The notes under the pieces are model-generated. The model had not been told where the DNA came from and searched no databases. It was given only the letters and a program-made list of their open reading frames with translations. Shown piece after piece: positions 1-7,256 of a stretch of DNA of 18,601 bases (the first letter of the stretch is position 1; each line of letters begins with the position of its first letter). The stretch is from an uncultured Methylotenera sp. (GTDB lineage Bacteria > Pseudomonadota > Gammaproteobacteria > Burkholderiales > Methylophilaceae), in contig CALFXV010000084.1 in assembly GCA_937957775.1 (NCBI GenBank), forward strand, positions 1 to 18,601, in the 5' to 3' direction. Position numbers and translations under genes: made by a program.

Positions 1-1
1 T

Positions 2-1252
2 CACTCGGCTGACGTCGCCTACATCCTAGAAGCTTTGCCCTTGGAGCAAAGGCTAGATGTCTGGGAGTTGGTAAAGGTTGAGCGCGATGGGGACATCCTA
101 CTGGAAGTATCGGATGCCGTACGTCAAACCCTAATCGCGGACATGAACACCGACGAGTTGTTGGCTGCGGCCGAACAACTCGATACCGATGAGCTAGCCG
201 ATTTAGCGCCAGACTTACCTAAAGACGTATTGCAAGAGCTATTCGATAGCTTGGATACGCAAAACCGCGCCCGATTGCAATCGGCGCTGTCTTATGCCGA
301 AGACAGCGTAGGCGGCATCATGGACTTCGATATCATCACCATCCGGGAAAACATTAGCCTGGAAGTAGCCTTGCGCTACATGCGCCGCTTAGGCAGTTTG
401 CCGGATCACACCGATAAACTGTTTGTGGTAGACAGGCATGAAATTTTACTTGGGGTCTTACCTCTCAAACGATTGGTCGTGAACGATTTGGCCGCCAGTG
501 TGGCCGACGTCATGGCAGCCGATGCCGTGGTGTTTCACCCCGATGAACCGGCCGATGAAACGGCCAAAGCCTTTGAGCGCTATGACTTGGTTACCGCGCC
601 GGTAGTCGATGAAAATAATAAATTGGTCGGCCGTGTGACGGTGGATGCGGTGATGGACTTCATCCGCGAAGAAGCCGAAAGCGATAAGCTATCCATGGCC
701 GGTTTGCGTGAGGAGGAAGACTTTTTCGCCTCCATATGGAAATCGGTACAAAACCGTTGGGCTTGGTTGGCGCTGAATTTGATGACGGCTTTAGTGGCAT
801 CAAGGGTCATAGGTATGTTTGAAGGCTCAATTGAGAAAATTGTCGCGCTTGCAGCATTGATGCCTATTGTTGCCGGCATAGGCGGCAACTCCGGCAACCA
901 AACCACCACCATGATAGTGCGCGGCTTAGCCTTGGGGCAGGTGGCCTCACACAATATGCAATCACTCATCACCAAAGAGTTGGGCGTGGCATTGCTTAAC
1001 GGTTTAATCTGGGGCGGCGTGCTAGGGGTCATTGCTTATGCGCTTTACGGCAACTTCAATTTGGGCTTGGTGATGATGGCCGCTATGGCCCTAAATTTAT
1101 TGTTGGCGGCTTTAATGGGCGTGGTGATTCCGCTTAGCATGAATAAATTCGGTCGTGACCCAGCGGTGGGGTCCAGTGTGCTGATTACCGCGGTCACCGA
1201 CAGTGGCGGCTTCTTAATCTTTTTAGGCTTAGCCACACTATTCCTGATGTAA
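2..1252 (+). CDS. mgtE: Magnesium transporter MgtE (5'-truncated by the window edge)
   Basis: MgtE is an inner-membrane Mg2+ channel/transporter gated by cytosolic Mg2+ through an N domain and paired CBS domains. The reading frame is open to the left edge: residues before the internal TTG at 35 (HSADVAYILEALPLEQR) continue the MgtE N domain, so the true start lies outside and that TTG should not be used. Visible in order: the end of the N-terminal helical repeat domain, two CBS domains (about nt 290-690), a linker helix, then a five-helix-type membrane domain. The membrane domain carries the family signature GGNSGNQ (about nt 881-901) and a C-terminal TDSGGFLIFLGLA segment, whose aspartate corresponds to the pore Asp of characterised MgtE proteins. 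An MscS-type gene follows 36 bp downstream and may be cotranscribed. The 416 residues present, against about 450-480 in full-length members, fit loss of a short N-terminal piece. Confidence 0.95.
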   Translation, partial: HSADVAYILEALPLEQRLDVWELVKVERDGDILLEVSDAVRQTLIADMNTDELLAAAEQLDTDELADLAPDLPKDVLQELFDSLDTQNRARLQSALSYAEDSVGGIMDFDIITIRENISLEVALRYMRRLGSLPDHTDKLFVVDRHEILLGVLPLKRLVVNDLAASVADVMAADAVVFHPDEPADETAKAFERYDLVTAPVVDENNKLVGRVTVDAVMDFIREEAESDKLSMAGLREEEDFFASIWKSVQNRWAWLALNLMTALVASRVIGMFEGSIEKIVALAALMPIVAGIGGNSGNQTTTMIVRGLALGQVASHNMQSLITKELGVALLNGLIWGGVLGVIAYALYGNFNLGLVMMAAMALNLLLAALMGVVIPLSMNKFGRDPAVGSSVLITAVTDSGGFLIFLGLATLFLM

Positions 1253-1288
1253 CGAACAAGGTTGTTCACTAAACGGGCAAGGTAAAAA

Positions 1289-2569
1289 ATGAATCAAGAG
1301 ATGCAATTAGTCTGGACAGAGTTATTTGCTGATTTAACGACGCCTTTTGCCTTATGGCAACTGGCCATTATCGCCATGGCGGCCAGCTTCGCTTGGGCAA
1401 TCAATGGCCTAGTGAGATCCAAAGTCATGCGCAGTGCCCCAGAAAGCTGGAAATTAGCCATAGGCGGCATCAACCGAGTGTTATTCCCCTTAATTAGCTT
1501 GATCGGCATCCAGTTGGCGACACTGGTGCTGACCTTAATGCATAGCCCTGCCGCCAGTTTGCTGCACCTCGTTAGCACCTTACTCATTGCCTTGGTGTTG
1601 ATACGCATCGCCGCTTATGCCGTGCGCTACATCATGGCCCCCAGTGGCATAGTCAAAACCCTAGAAAACAGCATCACCAGTTTTATCTTAATCGTGCTGG
1701 GCTTGTATTTAAGCGGCTTATTGCCGTCATTATTAGACGTGCTAGAAAGCGTGCAATTTAGCCTAGGTAAAAGTCGGCTTAATCTCTTATTGGTGCTGCA
1801 AGCCATCCTCACCATCATCTTGACTATATTCATCGCCTTGTCTTTAAGTCGGGTGCTGGAAAACAAATTGATGCGCAACGAACACATCAACATGAACATG
1901 CGCGTGGTCATGAGCAAACTGCTGCGCGGCTTCTTATTGGTCATCGCCTTGTTGATTGGCCTCTCGGCAGTCGGTCTGGATGTCACCCTGCTATCGGTAT
2001 TTGGTGGCGCCCTCGGTGTGGGCTTAGGCTTCGGTCTGCAGCGCATCGCCAGCAATTACGTAAGCGGCTTCATCATATTGCTCGACCGCTCCATGCAAAT
2101 AGGCGACGTGCTGACCGTGGATACCCATCATGGCGTGGTGAAAGATTTGCGCACCCGCTACTTGGTATTGCACAAGCTAGACGACACCGAAGTGATTATT
2201 CCCAATGAAATGCTCATCATCAATCCGGTCATCAACCACTCGCACACCGACCCCAAAGCCCGTGTGCAACTGCCGGTGCAGATCAGTTATGACAGCCCTT
2301 TAGAGCTCGCTATGCAATTGGTGGCCGATGCCGCCAAGCAACATGACCGTGTGTTGGCTAAGCCTGCCCCGGTGGTGCACATCAAAGGCTTTGCGGACAA
2401 CGGCATAGACTTGGTATTAACCTTTTGGATGCCAGACCCAGAAGAAGGGCCGGCGGCCATACAGTCCGATGTCTATTTGTCCATCTGGCGGGCCTTTAAG
2501 GCAAACAACATTGCCATCCCTTACCCGCAGCGTGAAGTGCGCCTATTGGCCGGGTCAGCTACGCTATAG
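1289..2569 (+). CDS. MscS-family mechanosensitive ion channel
   Basis: This is a small-conductance mechanosensitive channel subunit of the inner membrane, expected to open under membrane tension during hypo-osmotic shock. The 426-residue protein has an extended N-terminal region of several hydrophobic segments, longer than E. coli MscS (286 aa). The MscS core follows: a Gly/Ala-rich pore helix FGGALGVGLGFGLQ (about residues 238-251), then RIASNYVSGFIILLDRSMQIGD, leading into the beta domain (VVKDLRTRYLVL, EVIIPNE) and the alpha/beta C-terminal domain. These segments are near-canonical. The ATG at 1289 is preceded by AAGG about 6 bp upstream. The gene lies 36 bp after mgtE and ends 16 bp before a strong hairpin. 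The extra N-terminal helices place it with the larger MscS paralogues rather than MscS itself, so I give no gene symbol. Confidence 0.93.
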   Translation: MNQEMQLVWTELFADLTTPFALWQLAIIAMAASFAWAINGLVRSKVMRSAPESWKLAIGGINRVLFPLISLIGIQLATLVLTLMHSPAASLLHLVSTLLIALVLIRIAAYAVRYIMAPSGIVKTLENSITSFILIVLGLYLSGLLPSLLDVLESVQFSLGKSRLNLLLVLQAILTIILTIFIALSLSRVLENKLMRNEHINMNMRVVMSKLLRGFLLVIALLIGLSAVGLDVTLLSVFGGALGVGLGFGLQRIASNYVSGFIILLDRSMQIGDVLTVDTHHGVVKDLRTRYLVLHKLDDTEVIIPNEMLIINPVINHSHTDPKARVQLPVQISYDSPLELAMQLVADAAKQHDRVLAKPAPVVHIKGFADNGIDLVLTFWMPDPEEGPAAIQSDVYLSIWRAFKANNIAIPYPQREVRLLAGSATL

Positions 2570-2585
2570 TCTGCATGGACTAGAG

Positions 2586-2624
2586 GCAATAAAAAAGCTC
2601 GCGTATAGCGAGCTTTTTTATTGC
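2586..2624. terminator. Bidirectional intrinsic terminator between the mscS-type gene and rpmG
   Basis: A perfect inverted repeat has 17-nt arms (2586-2602 and 2608-2624) around the loop GTATA. Each arm carries an A-run outside the GCTCGC core, so both strands show a GC stem followed by six T residues. The hairpin sits exactly 16 bp after the stop of the + strand channel gene and 16 bp after the stop of the - strand rpmG, and so serves both convergent transcripts. Confidence 0.92.
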
Positions 2625-2640
2625 TTAAATAAATCAGGGA

Positions 2641-2796
2641 TTATTTAAGTTTGGCTTCTTTGTATAAAACGTGTTGACGGACAACTGGATCAAATTTTTT
2701 GATTTCCATTTTGCCTGGCATAGTACGTTTGTTTTTAGTGGTGGTGTAGAAATGACCTGTACCAGCACTGGATTCTAATTTGATTTTTTCGCGCAT
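2641..2796 (-). CDS. rpmG: 50S ribosomal protein L33
   Basis: L33 is a small protein of the large ribosomal subunit located near the E site. The - strand reading frame from the ATG at 2796 gives 51 residues, beginning [20 protein letters not shown] and ending YKEAKLK. This is the usual bacterial L33 length and sequence ([21 protein letters not shown] in the middle). It lacks the two CxxC pairs of zinc-binding L33, so it is the zinc-independent (C-minus) form. It starts 11 bp after the rpmB stop, and its Shine-Dalgarno sequence (AAGGTAG) overlaps that stop codon, which indicates an rpmB-rpmG operon with likely coupled translation. The two-way terminator lies 16 bp downstream. Confidence 0.97.
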   Translation of the reverse strand: MREKIKLESSAGTGHFYTTTKNKRTMPGKMEIKKFDPVVRQHVLYKEAKLK

Positions 2797-2807
2797 AATG
2801 TTCTACC

Positions 2808-3044
2808 TTAGATTTTTTGGCCAGCAGCACGCAAGTCAGCAAGAACGGCATCGATACCATTTTTGTCGATAGTGCGAAGCGCATTGTTAGTAATGCGCAT
2901 GCTTACCCAGCGGTTTTCGCTCTCAACCCAGAATTTGCGGTTTTGCAAATTAGGTAAGAAACGGCGTTTTGTTCTGTTGTTAGCGTGAGAAACGTTGTTG
3001 CCCACCATTGGCTTTTTGCCAGTTACCATACATACACGTGCCAT
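2808..3044 (-). CDS. rpmB: 50S ribosomal protein L28
   Basis: L28 is a large-subunit ribosomal protein. The 78-residue product matches the standard bacterial length and sequence: [20 protein letters not shown] at the N terminus, then [13 protein letters not shown], and [19 protein letters not shown] near the C terminus. It has a single cysteine, so no zinc-binding CxxC pair is present. The ATG is preceded by a clear Shine-Dalgarno GGAG (3053-3056, read on the - strand). It is the first gene of a two-gene operon with rpmG, behind a strong candidate sigma70 promoter at 3085-3114. In E. coli rpmB-rpmG sit beside radC. Here they sit beyond dut on the other side of coaBC, so the neighbourhood is conserved but rearranged. 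Confidence 0.98.
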   Translation of the reverse strand: MARVCMVTGKKPMVGNNVSHANNRTKRRFLPNLQNRKFWVESENRWVSMRITNNALRTIDKNGIDAVLADLRAAGQKI

Positions 3045-3084
3045 GGTTAAATCTCCAAACTTCTGCTTTTTTCGAAAGTGCGCA

Positions 3085-3114
3085 ATTATAGTACGAAAAG
3101 TATTATTACCTCAA
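3085..3114 (-). promoter_or_regulatory. Candidate sigma70 promoter of rpmB-rpmG
   Basis: Read on the - strand, a perfect TATAAT (3085-3090) lies 18 bp downstream of TTGAGG (3109-3114; four of six match the -35 consensus). The -10 is about 40 bp upstream of the rpmB ATG, a sensible distance for a ribosomal-protein operon. The -35 lies inside a palindrome (3105-3120). Confidence 0.7.
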
Positions 3115-3120
3115 GGTAAT
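3105..3120. promoter_or_regulatory. 16-bp palindrome over the rpmB -35 region
   Basis: ATTACCT and AGGTAAT arms flank a 2-bp centre (CA). The dyad covers the -35 hexamer of the rpmB promoter. Its shape suits a dimeric DNA-binding protein, but I do not recognise the regulator, and it could be chance. Confidence 0.35.
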
Positions 3121-3150
3121 TATCAATAATATTTAGGCTTAATTACACGA

Positions 3151-3603
3151 TCAGTGCTTGCCCGTGCTACCAAAACCACCTTCGCCGCGCTCGCTGCTAT
3201 CAAAATCCCCAACTAAATGAAAATCCGCCTGCACCACAGGGACGATAACCAGCTGCGCGATGCGTTCCATGGGGTTGATTTCAAAGGCCGTTTGACCACG
3301 ATTCCAGCACGACACCATCAATTGGCCTTGGTAATCGGAATCGATTAAACCGACTAAATTACCCAACACGATGCCGTGTTTATGGCCCAGTCCTGAGCGC
3401 GGCAATATCAATGCCGCGTAATAGATGTTGTCTAAATGAATGGCCATGCCAGTGGGAATCAGCGTGGTCTCGCCCGGCTGCAAGGTGATCGGCGCATCTA
3501 GGCAAGCACGCAAATCCAAACCCGCTGAACCGGTTGTGGCATAGCTGGGCATTTGTTGGTGTAAGCGGTCATCAAGAATTTTTAAATCGACAATAATTTT
3601 CAT
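3151..3603 (-). CDS. dut: dUTP diphosphatase (dUTPase)
   Basis: Hydrolyses dUTP to dUMP and pyrophosphate, keeping uracil out of DNA and supplying dUMP for thymidylate synthesis. It is a homotrimeric cytosolic enzyme. All five dUTPase motifs are present in the 150-residue product: GSAGLDLRA (25-33), PRSGLG (68-73), [13 protein letters not shown] (81-93, with the catalytic Asp), ERIAQLVI (113-120) and the glycine-rich C-terminal [10 protein letters not shown] (139-148). I chose the ATG at 3603, giving [10 protein letters not shown] and a length equal to the E. coli enzyme (151 aa). An in-frame ATG at 3660 would add 19 residues ([19 protein letters not shown]) that do not belong to the family. 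Neither start has a convincing Shine-Dalgarno. In many proteobacteria dut directly follows coaBC. Here a TonB receptor gene and a terminator separate them, so dut needs its own promoter, which I could not place confidently. Confidence 0.95.
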   Translation of the reverse strand: MKIIVDLKILDDRLHQQMPSYATTGSAGLDLRACLDAPITLQPGETTLIPTGMAIHLDNIYYAALILPRSGLGHKHGIVLGNLVGLIDSDYQGQLMVSCWNRGQTAFEINPMERIAQLVIVPVVQADFHLVGDFDSSERGEGGFGSTGKH

Positions 3604-3683
3604 AAGCTGATTAAAATACCATTCATTAGTAAGGGTTAAATTTAGCTTAGCATTAAACACTAAATTTTAATATAAATCACTAA

Positions 3684-3701
3684 AACCATACGGCTATGGT
3701 T
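3684..3701. repeat. Short inverted repeat upstream of dut
   Basis: AACCATA and TATGGTT arms (7 bp) enclose the loop CGGC. Just beyond it is the 8-bp palindrome TCGATCGA (3705-3712). Both lie in the 156-bp interval between dut and the receptor gene, next to the receptor's terminator. Role unknown: operator, leader structure or chance. Confidence 0.35.
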
Positions 3702-3717
3702 CTATCGATCGACAATA

Positions 3718-3743
3718 AAAAAACCCGCCAAAGCGGGTTTTTT
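3718..3743 (-). terminator. Intrinsic terminator of the TonB-dependent receptor gene
   Basis: An 11-bp stem (3718-3728 with 3733-3743, core ACCCGC/GCGGGT) closes a CAAA loop. Read on the - strand the stem is followed by a run of seven T residues. It begins 16 bp after the receptor stop codon and would isolate that gene from dut. Confidence 0.88.
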
Positions 3744-3759
3744 ATTAAGTCATGCAAAC

Positions 3760-5841
3760 TTAAAATTTGTAGGTTGCGCCTACACTTAATAAGTAGTTTC
3801 TGCCAGCAGCTGGCTCATAGAATCTTGAGTTGCCGTCATTGATTCTTACTGAGCCTATGTAATCTTTATCAAAGATGTTTTCCACACGAACAAATTCCGT
3901 AAAATTCCAACCACCCACATTTTGCTCAAACCCTGCCCGTATGTTGGCAATTTTGTAAGATGGCGCTGACTCTGAATTAGTATCGTCAACATAAACTTTA
4001 CTGTTGTAACGACCTTCAACCGCAGAGCTGAAGCCTAAAGGTTGATACTTCCATGCTATCTCGGCATAGATTTGGTTGCTGTAGGTGCCAGGTATTTTGT
4101 TTCCAGCATAAACCCTTTGTGTAGTTCCCTTGTAGTCTGAAGTGAAGTTCGAATCAAATTCAGCATTTAGCATAGTGTAAGAAAGATAAGTTGAAATGTT
4201 ATTAGCAAATTTAGAGTCTATAGATAACTCGGCGCCACTTCGCTTCGTTTTGTCTGCGTTTTTAAAGGAACTTCTATTAAATGTGTTGGTTGCATTTAGT
4301 ACAATTTCGTTTTTAGTATTGATCTTAAATATGCTTAGATTAACTTGCGTATTGTCAGCAATAAAGGCTTTTGCACCCACTTCATAGTTTTGGCTTTCAG
4401 CGGGTTTTAAATTTAGGTTTGGAATAGCTCCCGAAGATGTGCTGTTGTAAGCTGCTTCAATAAATGTTGGTGTTTCAAAGCCTTTGCCGTAATTGGCGTA
4501 CAAGTTAAAACTTGGGTTAACTTTAAATATTGCACCTATTACCGGGTTTGTTTTTTCATATTCAACCGAACCGCTGTTATCCCCATTATTGCTTGTACCA
4601 GTCAAAAATCTGTCTTTCACGGTTAGTTTTACCTTGGTATGCCTCAAACCCGCGTGAATATCTAATTTATCAGTAATTGCGAGTTTTCCTTGTGCATACT
4701 GATCAAAGTTATCAACAATATTGTCTTCATCACGGTTGAGGCTTATGGAAGGTGTAACGTTTGTATCTGTTCTTGCATCGCTGGACTTACCGTAATTTAG
4801 ACCTAGACTTAATGTATAGGGCAAGCTGACCAATGTACCCTTATTGTCCCACCTTACATCGGTGCCATGAAAATCCCTTGCAATAACACTCGAACGGGAG
4901 CTTGTTCCATCTGTATTTGTAGCAAGTATTTGGTTGTTATCTCGTTTGCCAACAAATGCCATTACATTGATAGTATTATTTTGATTTAGCGTGTGCTCTA
5001 AATTTAACCCTATTTGCTTGTGACTGCGAGTGACTCTTGTGTTTGCGGTATTGACCGCCGCAACAACTGTTCTCGGGTTGGTAAATGCGTCTGCTCTAGA
5101 CAAGCCGCTCGGGTCCTCTGCTTTTTGATCGAACCAGTTGATTAAGCTGGTAACTGTTGTGTCTTCATTCACTTTTATTTTAAATTTTGCAGTTGCTGCT
5201 TGTTTGTCGCCTGAGCTGTGTTGACGGTAACCGTCTGTCTCGAAATTAGATACATTCATTAAGTATTCAACGTTACCAACTGTTCCAGCCGCGTCCATAA
5301 TTTGGCGTCGGGTGTCGTAGCTACCGAACATTATTTTTGAGCCAATTTCAGGTGTTTTTGGTGCATCTTCAGAAAACAATTGAATCACACCGCCAGATGA
5401 GTTGCCGTACAAGGCAGAAAATGGACCACGCATTACTTCTATGCTTTTGATAGCAGAAAGGTCAACAATACCTGGTTGGCCTTGACCATCAGGCATCGTT
5501 AATGGAATGCCATCCACATAAACACGCACGCCTCTGACACCAAAGCTGGAGCGTGAGCCAAAGCCGCGTGAAGAAATTTGCGGGTCTTGCGATTGGTTAG
5601 TACGGTTTTGTGCAGTGATACCTGGAACACGAATCAAGCTTTCCGACAAGGTCATTTGCAATTGGCCATCTTGGATGTCTTTTTTCTCGACCACATCAAT
5701 TGCCACGGGCAAATCAAAGCTGTTTTGTTCAACACGGGTGGCCGTGATAACGACTGGAGAGGTAAGGCGAGCATCATCAGCAGCATAAGCTTGAGGAGCT
5801 AGCATGGCAGCAATTAAGGCAAATATTGGTTTTCTTGTCAT
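3760..5841 (-). CDS. TonB-dependent outer-membrane receptor, YncD/PqqU-like
   Basis: This is an outer-membrane beta-barrel that imports a scarce nutrient using TonB energy. The 693-residue product has a signal peptide (cleavage likely after AYA, residue 20), a TonB-box-like SPVVITATR (28-36), a plug domain (about 38-155) and a 22-strand-type barrel ending in the C-terminal Phe of outer-membrane proteins. From memory of the family, several stretches resemble E. coli YncD (PqqU, pyrroloquinoline quinone uptake, about 700 aa): LSESLIRVPGITAQNR, SRGFGSRSSFGVRGVRVYVD, MPDGQGQ, RGPFSALYGNSSGGV, AEDPSGL and FYEPAAGRNY at the C terminus. Substrate assignment is inference, and an iron-siderophore role stays open because of a Fur-box-like dyad upstream. 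The gene is more AT-rich than its neighbours (nt 4261-4320: 15 of 60 G+C by hand count; nt 16261-16320 in purH: 38 of 60). It separates coaBC from dut and has its own terminator, which suggests a later insertion. Confidence 0.93.
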   Translation of the reverse strand: MTRKPIFALIAAMLAPQAYAADDARLTSPVVITATRVEQNSFDLPVAIDVVEKKDIQDGQLQMTLSESLIRVPGITAQNRTNQSQDPQISSRGFGSRSSFGVRGVRVYVDGIPLTMPDGQGQPGIVDLSAIKSIEVMRGPFSALYGNSSGGVIQLFSEDAPKTPEIGSKIMFGSYDTRRQIMDAAGTVGNVEYLMNVSNFETDGYRQHSSGDKQAATAKFKIKVNEDTTVTSLINWFDQKAEDPSGLSRADAFTNPRTVVAAVNTANTRVTRSHKQIGLNLEHTLNQNNTINVMAFVGKRDNNQILATNTDGTSSRSSVIARDFHGTDVRWDNKGTLVSLPYTLSLGLNYGKSSDARTDTNVTPSISLNRDEDNIVDNFDQYAQGKLAITDKLDIHAGLRHTKVKLTVKDRFLTGTSNNGDNSGSVEYEKTNPVIGAIFKVNPSFNLYANYGKGFETPTFIEAAYNSTSSGAIPNLNLKPAESQNYEVGAKAFIADNTQVNLSIFKINTKNEIVLNATNTFNRSSFKNADKTKRSGAELSIDSKFANNISTYLSYTMLNAEFDSNFTSDYKGTTQRVYAGNKIPGTYSNQIYAEIAWKYQPLGFSSAVEGRYNSKVYVDDTNSESAPSYKIANIRAGFEQNVGGWNFTEFVRVENIFDKDYIGSVRINDGNSRFYEPAAGRNYLLSVGATYKF

Positions 5842-5874
5842 GATTTTATTTGTTTTAGGTTAAAGAAGCGGCGA

Positions 5875-5903
5875 AGCATACCTACGGTTATTATTGTAGG
5901 CAA
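5875..5903 (-). promoter_or_regulatory. Candidate sigma70 promoter of the TonB-dependent receptor
   Basis: Read on the - strand, TTGCCT (5898-5903) and TATGCT (5875-5880) are 17 bp apart; each matches four of six consensus bases. The -10 is about 33 bp upstream of the receptor ATG. A small inverted repeat, CCTAC/GTAGG (5881-5885 and 5896-5900), fills the spacer. Confidence 0.45.
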
Positions 5904-5920
5904 TCATGAAAACCATGATT
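5902..5920. promoter_or_regulatory. 19-bp dyad resembling a Fur box
   Basis: AATCATG and CATGATT arms surround a 5-bp centre. Aligned to the E. coli Fur consensus (GATAATGATAATCATTATC) the + strand matches 13 of 19 positions. It abuts and slightly overlaps the receptor's candidate -35, the expected place for an iron-responsive repressor. On the + strand it is followed by a T-run, so it could instead act as a weak terminator in that direction, but no + strand gene ends there. Confidence 0.4.
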
Positions 5921-5959
5921 TTTTTTATGTTCTTTAATAAAACTGGGGATGGTGTTAAG

Positions 5960-7150
5960 TTAAAGTAAGCTCACCACATGCTTTAAAAGCAAGTCGGCAA
6001 TCACACTTTTTGGCGCGCGTTCTAGGGGGTGCGCGCCATTTTTGTCTAATAGCGTCACCGTGTTGTCTTCGTCACCCATTGCATCGCTGACTAAATTAGC
6101 CACCATGAGTGGCAATTTTTTGGCCTGGCGTTTCGCTTCAGCGTGATCCAATAGCTTTTCCGTTTCGGCGGCAAAGCCCACGCAGAATGGGGCTTTAGGC
6201 AAGCTGGCGACTTCAGCCAATATGTCTTTATTGGGGCTGAGTGCTAGGGTTAAGCTGGCATTGTTCTTCTTGATTTTTTCCGCATGCGGCGCACTGGGGC
6301 TGTAGTCGGCCACCGCTGCCACGCTGATAAAAATATCTTGATTGCCTACTTGGCCCATCACCGCTTTATACATGGCATCGCTACTGATCGCCTTAATAGT
6401 GTTAATCGAATCGGGCGCATTCAATGCGCTGGCCCCGCTAACCAAAGTCACGATGGCCCCCATGTCCGCCGCTACTTGGGCGATCGCGTAGCCCATTTTG
6501 CCGCTGCTTAAATTAGTGATGGCGCGCACTGGGTCTATCATTTCTAGGGTCGCTCCAGCAGTAATGAGCACGCGTTTGCCGGCCAATAGTTTGGGGGTAA
6601 AGTGTGCGTTTACTAACCTGAGCAAGGCCTCGGCTTCTAGCATACGGCCCAAGCCATTTTCACCGCAGGCTTGCTCGCCACTATCCGGCCCCAACAGGCT
6701 AATGCCGTCGGCTTGCAGTTGGGCGACGTTGCGTTGGGTAGCTGGGTTTTCCCACATTTGTTTATTCATGGCCGGTGCAACCAGCAACGGGCAATCCCTG
6801 GCTAAACACAAAGTAGAGAGTAAATCGTCGGCTCGGCCTTGCACCAATTTAGCTAAAAAATCGGCGCTGGCGGGCGCGACCAATATGGCATCAGCTTGAC
6901 GCGACAGCTCGATGTGCGGCATGCCATTGCTGATGCTGCTGTCCCACATGTCTATGTATACCGGCTTGCCGGATAGCGCTTGCATGGTCACCGGTGTAAT
7001 GAATTGGCAGGCGGCTTGCGTCATCACCACTTGCACATCAATGTTGGCTTTGACCAGTAAGCGCACCAATTCGGCGGCTTTATAAGCGGCAATGCCGCCG
7101 GTGATGCCCAGCACTAAAGACTTGTTTTTTATTGGGTTATTTTTTTGCAT
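5960..7150 (-). CDS. coaBC: Bifunctional phosphopantothenoylcysteine decarboxylase / phosphopantothenate-cysteine ligase
   Basis: Performs two consecutive steps of coenzyme A synthesis: CTP-dependent coupling of 4'-phosphopantothenate to cysteine (C-terminal CoaB), then FMN-dependent decarboxylation to 4'-phosphopantetheine (N-terminal CoaC). The 396 residues match the family length. The CoaC half shows GITGGIAAYK (15-24), the catalytic His of NGMPHIELSR (H79), VAPAMN (124-129) and the reactive Cys of QACGENGLGRM (C162). The CoaB half shows ITAGATLEMIDPVR (196-209), ITNLSSGKMGYAIA (211-224, with the conserved Asn at 213), the AAVADY segment and KIKK (292-295). The usual GPT of the ligase loop is GAT here, a small departure. 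The gene diverges from radC with a 106-bp gap. Downstream, the expected neighbour dut is displaced by the TonB receptor. Confidence 0.97.
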   Translation of the reverse strand: MQKNNPIKNKSLVLGITGGIAAYKAAELVRLLVKANIDVQVVMTQAACQFITPVTMQALSGKPVYIDMWDSSISNGMPHIELSRQADAILVAPASADFLAKLVQGRADDLLSTLCLARDCPLLVAPAMNKQMWENPATQRNVAQLQADGISLLGPDSGEQACGENGLGRMLEAEALLRLVNAHFTPKLLAGKRVLITAGATLEMIDPVRAITNLSSGKMGYAIAQVAADMGAIVTLVSGASALNAPDSINTIKAISSDAMYKAVMGQVGNQDIFISVAAVADYSPSAPHAEKIKKNNASLTLALSPNKDILAEVASLPKAPFCVGFAAETEKLLDHAEAKRQAKKLPLMVANLVSDAMGDEDNTVTLLDKNGAHPLERAPKSVIADLLLKHVVSLL

Positions 7151-7256
7151 AGGGGTGGAAAAATAAGTTTACTATCTCGCTAATGCGTTCATTTTAATAC
7201 GAAAATCGTCGCTAAAGCATGAATCCCTAAGCCGACACAGCAAAAAGGACAAAATC

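Noticed and set aside
35..37. TTG as the start of mgtE
   Set aside because: The frame is open to the window edge and the residues before it fit the MgtE N domain, so the gene is truncated by the window, not started here.
2641..3044. Loss of zinc-binding cysteines in L33 and L28 as an anomaly
   Set aside because: Zinc-independent (C-minus) forms of both proteins are normal in proteobacteria.
3604..3660. N-terminal extension of dUTPase from the ATG at 3660
   Set aside because: The extra 19 residues are not part of the family and the shorter form has the standard length. No Shine-Dalgarno favours the longer start.
5902..5928. Hairpin plus T-run as a + strand terminator
   Set aside because: No + strand gene ends here, the stem is AT-rich, and on the - strand (where genes are transcribed) no T-run follows. 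A regulatory dyad is the better reading.
5842..5959. Cobalamin or other riboswitch upstream of the TonB receptor
   Set aside because: Only 118 bp are available and no B12-box or other aptamer core was recognised.
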